From Methanosuratincolales archaeon (GTDB lineage Archaea; Thermoproteota; Methanomethylicia; Methanomethylicales; Methanomethylicaceae): a DNA stretch of 5,681 bases. The stretch spans positions 1 through 5,681 of the forward strand of contig CALGKV010000027.1 of assembly GCA_937930465.1 (NCBI GenBank). The letters are read 5' to 3'. Each line of letters starts with the position of its first letter. The stretch's first letter is position 1. A program made the position numbers and the translations under genes. This document shows positions 4,960 to 5,681 of this stretch, one piece after another. A model generated the notes under the pieces. The model did not search any database. It saw only the letters and a list, made by a program, of their open reading frames with translations, and was not told where the DNA came from.

Positions 4960-5681
4960 CGGAAGCTTCGAACGCCTTTTTCAGTATCGTTTCAACAGCA
5001 GATTGCTCTGGCTCACCGCCGAAGTCGATTCTTTCAGGGTACCTGATCCCGCTTTTTGTGTCTATGCCAATAATCCCTGCCCAATCTTCGATAACTTGGC
5101 TTTCTAAGGCTGCCAGCGGGAACAAGATTGCAGAGCCTCTTATCTTCCCGAATAATTCCGAAAGGGAACTCAAATTTGGTAAGGGCATCCCTGAGACGAC
5201 TGCAGCCATCCCTTTATCTTTGCAATAGGAGTATGCAATGGCGAGATGCAGCAAAGGTGTTTCCGCTTCACAGGGGAATACCACAACCCTAAGGGGCACA
5301 CCAGCTGACCATTCAGAGAGGACTGCCAAATTCCTCTTGGTCCGATCACTCAAGGCCCCTTCCAGGCCTGAGACCGCGGCCAAGACTGAGGATCCCCTCT
5401 TCATAATGCACCAGGAGGCGACGACCGATTCGAATGTCTCATCAATAACGCCCACAACGGGATCCTGTGTACCAATCGGGAACCCGTCTGGACCCCTTAC
5501 CGATCCCGTGTATAGGATCGCAGAGTCGTCCCTGATCTCTATTGATAGCTCATTAATGGGGCAATTAAGGTCAACGCGGAGGTCTGGGCGCGCCCTAAGG
5601 ATAGCTTCGCCAATCTTGGCAGCAACCTCCTGGCTCGTGTAAGGGTGGGAGCCGACCCGCCTGCACCTGATTGCGAATGAT
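4928..5681 (-). CDS. THUMP-domain ThiI homologue with a degenerate PP-loop domain (probable pseudoenzyme), partial at the right edge
   Basis: Reading runs open from the right edge to the TGA at 4930-4928, giving 250 visible residues; the N terminus is missing. The first ~65 visible residues are the end of a THUMP domain, with the ThiI signatures FAIRCRRVGSHPYTSQEVA, a central NELSIEI strand and the closing GPDGFPIGTQ. The next segment aligns to the ThiI PP-loop start, but where SGGxDSPVAAxLxMKRG is expected it reads DETFESVVASWCIMKRG (5443-5393). Both glycines and the Asp are gone, so ATP pyrophosphatase activity is very unlikely. Further on, AAVVSGMPLP replaces the ThiI TGESLGQVASQ block, and the CXXC is absent. 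The fold appears kept, with an intact open frame of normal length, so this looks like a retained pseudoenzyme rather than a decaying gene. A GTG at 5455 is not a credible start because homology continues upstream. It probably binds the tRNA acceptor region and may pair with the convergent PP-loop protein. Confidence 0.85.
   Translation of the reverse strand, partial: SFAIRCRRVGSHPYTSQEVAAKIGEAILRARPDLRVDLNCPINELSIEIRDDSAILYTGSVRGPDGFPIGTQDPVVGVIDETFESVVASWCIMKRGSSVLAAVSGLEGALSDRTKRNLAVLSEWSAGVPLRVVVFPCEAETPLLHLAIAYSYCKDKGMAAVVSGMPLPNLSSLSELFGKIRGSAILFPLAALESQVIEDWAGIIGIDTKSGIRYPERIDFGGEPEQSAVETILKKAFEASVREDGSISPL
4951..4981 (+). terminator. Weak hairpin/T-tract after the ThiI-type gene
   Basis: CTTCC-CTGAC-GGAAG (4951-4965) can form a 5-bp hairpin over the stop codon, followed twelve bases later by TTTTT (4977-4981). 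It lies within the opposing coding region because the two genes overlap at their ends. It could stop the plus transcript, but the signal is weak. Confidence 0.25.

Noticed and set aside
4928..5455. A separate small gene starting at GTG 5455
   Set aside because: The same frame stays open to the right edge and continues into recognisable THUMP sequence, so the short form is a fragment of a longer ThiI-like gene.
4928..5681. Minus-strand ThiI-like gene as an ordinary decaying pseudogene
   Set aside because: No stop codon or frameshift occurs over 250 codons and the THUMP part is well conserved, so loss of the active site looks like selective change rather than decay.

Overview
The window looks like a chromosomal segment of an archaeon, most likely a TACK-type lineage (Thaumarchaeota/Bathyarchaeota/Crenarchaeota-like). 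The pointers are a CdvB/ESCRT-III (Snf7-family) protein, an archaeal-type ThiI catalytic domain with a CXXC motif and no rhodanese domain, and TATA boxes placed about 26 bases before very short leaders. I cannot fix the species. No RNA genes, CRISPR arrays, insertion sequences or attachment sites were seen, and no gene-free stretch reaches 300 bases.

Positions 1-2458 (minus strand) hold a compact operon in the order leuC, leuD, then a beta-decarboxylating dehydrogenase, probably leuB, cut by the left edge. leuC and leuD are 6 nt apart, and leuD overlaps the dehydrogenase by 28 nt. Together they would isomerise 2-isopropylmalate (or a homologue) and then oxidatively decarboxylate it, the last steps to the leucine 2-oxoacid. 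The dehydrogenase has Asn where the family's catalytic Tyr is expected.

Positions 2459-2615 are a divergent promoter region between leuC and a nickel-responsive NikR-type regulator. The regulator keeps all four expected nickel ligands, and its TATA box sits among two direct GAAAGAGTTT repeats exactly 20 bp apart. nikR converges on a cdvB-like ESCRT-III gene (minus) across an A/T-rich terminator region. Upstream of cdvB is a universal stress protein gene, also on the minus strand.

Positions 4247-5681 are the most interesting part. Facing away from usp, with apparently interleaved promoters, is a stand-alone ThiI-type PP-loop enzyme with no THUMP domain. It converges, with a 32-bp tail-to-tail overlap, on a second ThiI-like gene that runs off the right edge. 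That second protein has the THUMP domain and the ThiI fold, but its PP-loop signature is destroyed and its cysteines are missing. The two are complementary: one has catalysis without the tRNA-binding module, the other has the tRNA-binding module with a dead catalytic domain. I infer a two-component tRNA 4-thiouridine synthase made of an active subunit and a pseudoenzyme/tRNA-binding subunit.
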